64,000 nucleotides of DNA, from positions 77,794,955 through 77,858,954 of the forward strand of contig NC_091122.1 of assembly GCF_040183065.1 (NCBI RefSeq), written 5' to 3'. The notes below the pieces were generated by a model. That model was not told the DNA's origin. It searched no databases and worked only from the letters and a program-made list of their open reading frames with translations. The DNA is from Periplaneta americana. Taxonomy: Eukaryota; Arthropoda; Insecta; Blattodea; Blattidae. Each line of letters starts with the position of its first letter. Positions within the stretch are counted from its first letter, which is position 1. Below are positions 63,336 to 64,000 of this stretch, in pieces. The position numbers were made by a program, and so were the translations under genes.

Positions 63336-64000
63336 CAGTGGCGGCTCGTGAACTTGTGGATTGGGAGAGCTGCAGTAGATTTCGGTACATACAAATTCCA
63401 CTTCTTGATACCATTACTAATAAGTATAGGACAAAAATAAATGCACTACATATCGAAAAACCAAAACTTCCTGACTTAGTTGGGAGATGTCTGTGGGATC
63501 ATTTGCTAATCTCTAAGAAAAACTAATACCATCGATTTCAGTCTGAATTTCAGATCGGCAGACACTCAACTTACAATCTACCAGTTCATTCTGAATTGTC
63601 TTAGAATAACCTTTAAACAGTGGCATGTTCCAAATGATTTTTGAGAGGTTCGTTTAGATTACTCACGAACTGTAGCAACCCACGAAACACATCAGGGTTC
63701 TTCGAATCGTTTTTTCATCATGTCCCATAAGGGGAAGTTCATATTGACCACAAAATTTGATACAATCAATATTTTTTTTTAAATAATTTCACGATTTTTT
63801 CTCACTTCTTGATTATGTTTGAGAATGTTTGTTCTATTCGTTTCACTTAATTGCACAGCAGTATGAGTTGCGTAACATAGCCAATGAAACAACATTTTTC
63901 AGGTGAGACTGCGAAGATTCGTGCATTTTGCTTTTTAGGGGGAAATGTCCTAAATGTGTCACACCACTCCTAGTCCATGCAGCATCACCACCGAAGAGGA
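63336..64000 (-). mobile_element. Second hAT of the CAGTGGCGGCTCGTG family, runs off the window
   Basis: CAGTGGCGGCTCGTG at 63336-63350, inserted just after GDSVY of the HARBI1-like exon. Minus-strand sequence from 64000 to about 63560 reads (with stops and shifts) AWTRSGV.HL, LSETNRTNILKHNQEVRKNREII, CIKFCGQYELPL, KGYSKTIQNELVDC, a hAT transposase N-terminal/central part known from ZMYM-type hATs. The other end lies beyond the window. Confidence 0.75.

Noticed and set aside
1..64000. CRISPR arrays, bacterial operons, ribosome-binding sites
   Set aside because: None seen; the window is eukaryotic repeat-rich DNA.

Overview
This is eukaryotic nuclear DNA from an arthropod, most probably an insect of the cockroach/termite lineage (inferred from the repeat families; no species-specific gene was identified). 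It is AT-rich, has GT-AG introns, tRNA-derived SINEs with target-site duplications, and is dominated by decayed transposable elements. Nothing bacterial, no operon, no CRISPR array. The one host gene piece I recognise is the last coding exon of the exosome RNA helicase MTR4 (23558-23715, + strand). If the rest of MTR4 lies upstream, positions 1-23557 would be the interior of its last intron.

Layout. 1-1617: relics of a mariner-like transposon and a LINE, plus a microsatellite. 1618-21985: a minus-strand LINE split by a complete but dead Gypsy-type LTR retrotransposon (1797-20885; LTRs 141 and about 131 bp; 5-bp duplication CTCGT). That Gypsy is itself interrupted by an RTE-type LINE (about 1985-5885), a second LINE (6773-10053), a 165-bp MITE, a 737-bp insert, a 234-bp MITE and, inside its 3' LTR, a THAP-encoding P-like DNA transposon (14516-20756). 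The P-like element holds a hAT (15305-20038), which holds a Harbinger-type element (15835-18828), which holds an unclassified ORF broken by two SINEs. 21985-28383: SINE, the MTR4 exon, a TTAA-flanked MITE and a mariner relic with long inverted repeats. 28384-36461: a 5'-truncated RTE LINE with 14-bp duplications, a hAT MITE, a second P-like family, a mariner containing a nested MITE, and hAT and LINE scraps. 36462-40872: a Harbinger element containing a 3.25-kb near-perfect palindrome of two Penelope-like elements with GIY-YIG ORFs and hammerhead-like cores. 40915-43650: a terminal-inverted-repeat element carrying an unclassified gene family with a second copy at 53030-54200. 43651-47750: LINE-derived tandem repeats and a MITE. 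47755-50187: an almost intact piggyBac. 51139-52824: 3' end of an env-bearing LTR retroelement. 54476-60441: MITEs, a foldback-like repeat split by a hAT (56324-59136), and a second P-like copy. 60442-64000: a multi-exon HARBI1-like transposase gene interrupted by a 1.57-kb element with tandem hairpin repeats and then by another hAT that runs off the window.

Almost every transposase or polymerase carries stops, frameshifts or insertions. The functional story is one of insertion history: several host reading frames close up exactly when an insert and one copy of its duplication are removed, which dates the layers relative to each other. No computation was run; all similarity statements are from reading translations and repeats by eye.
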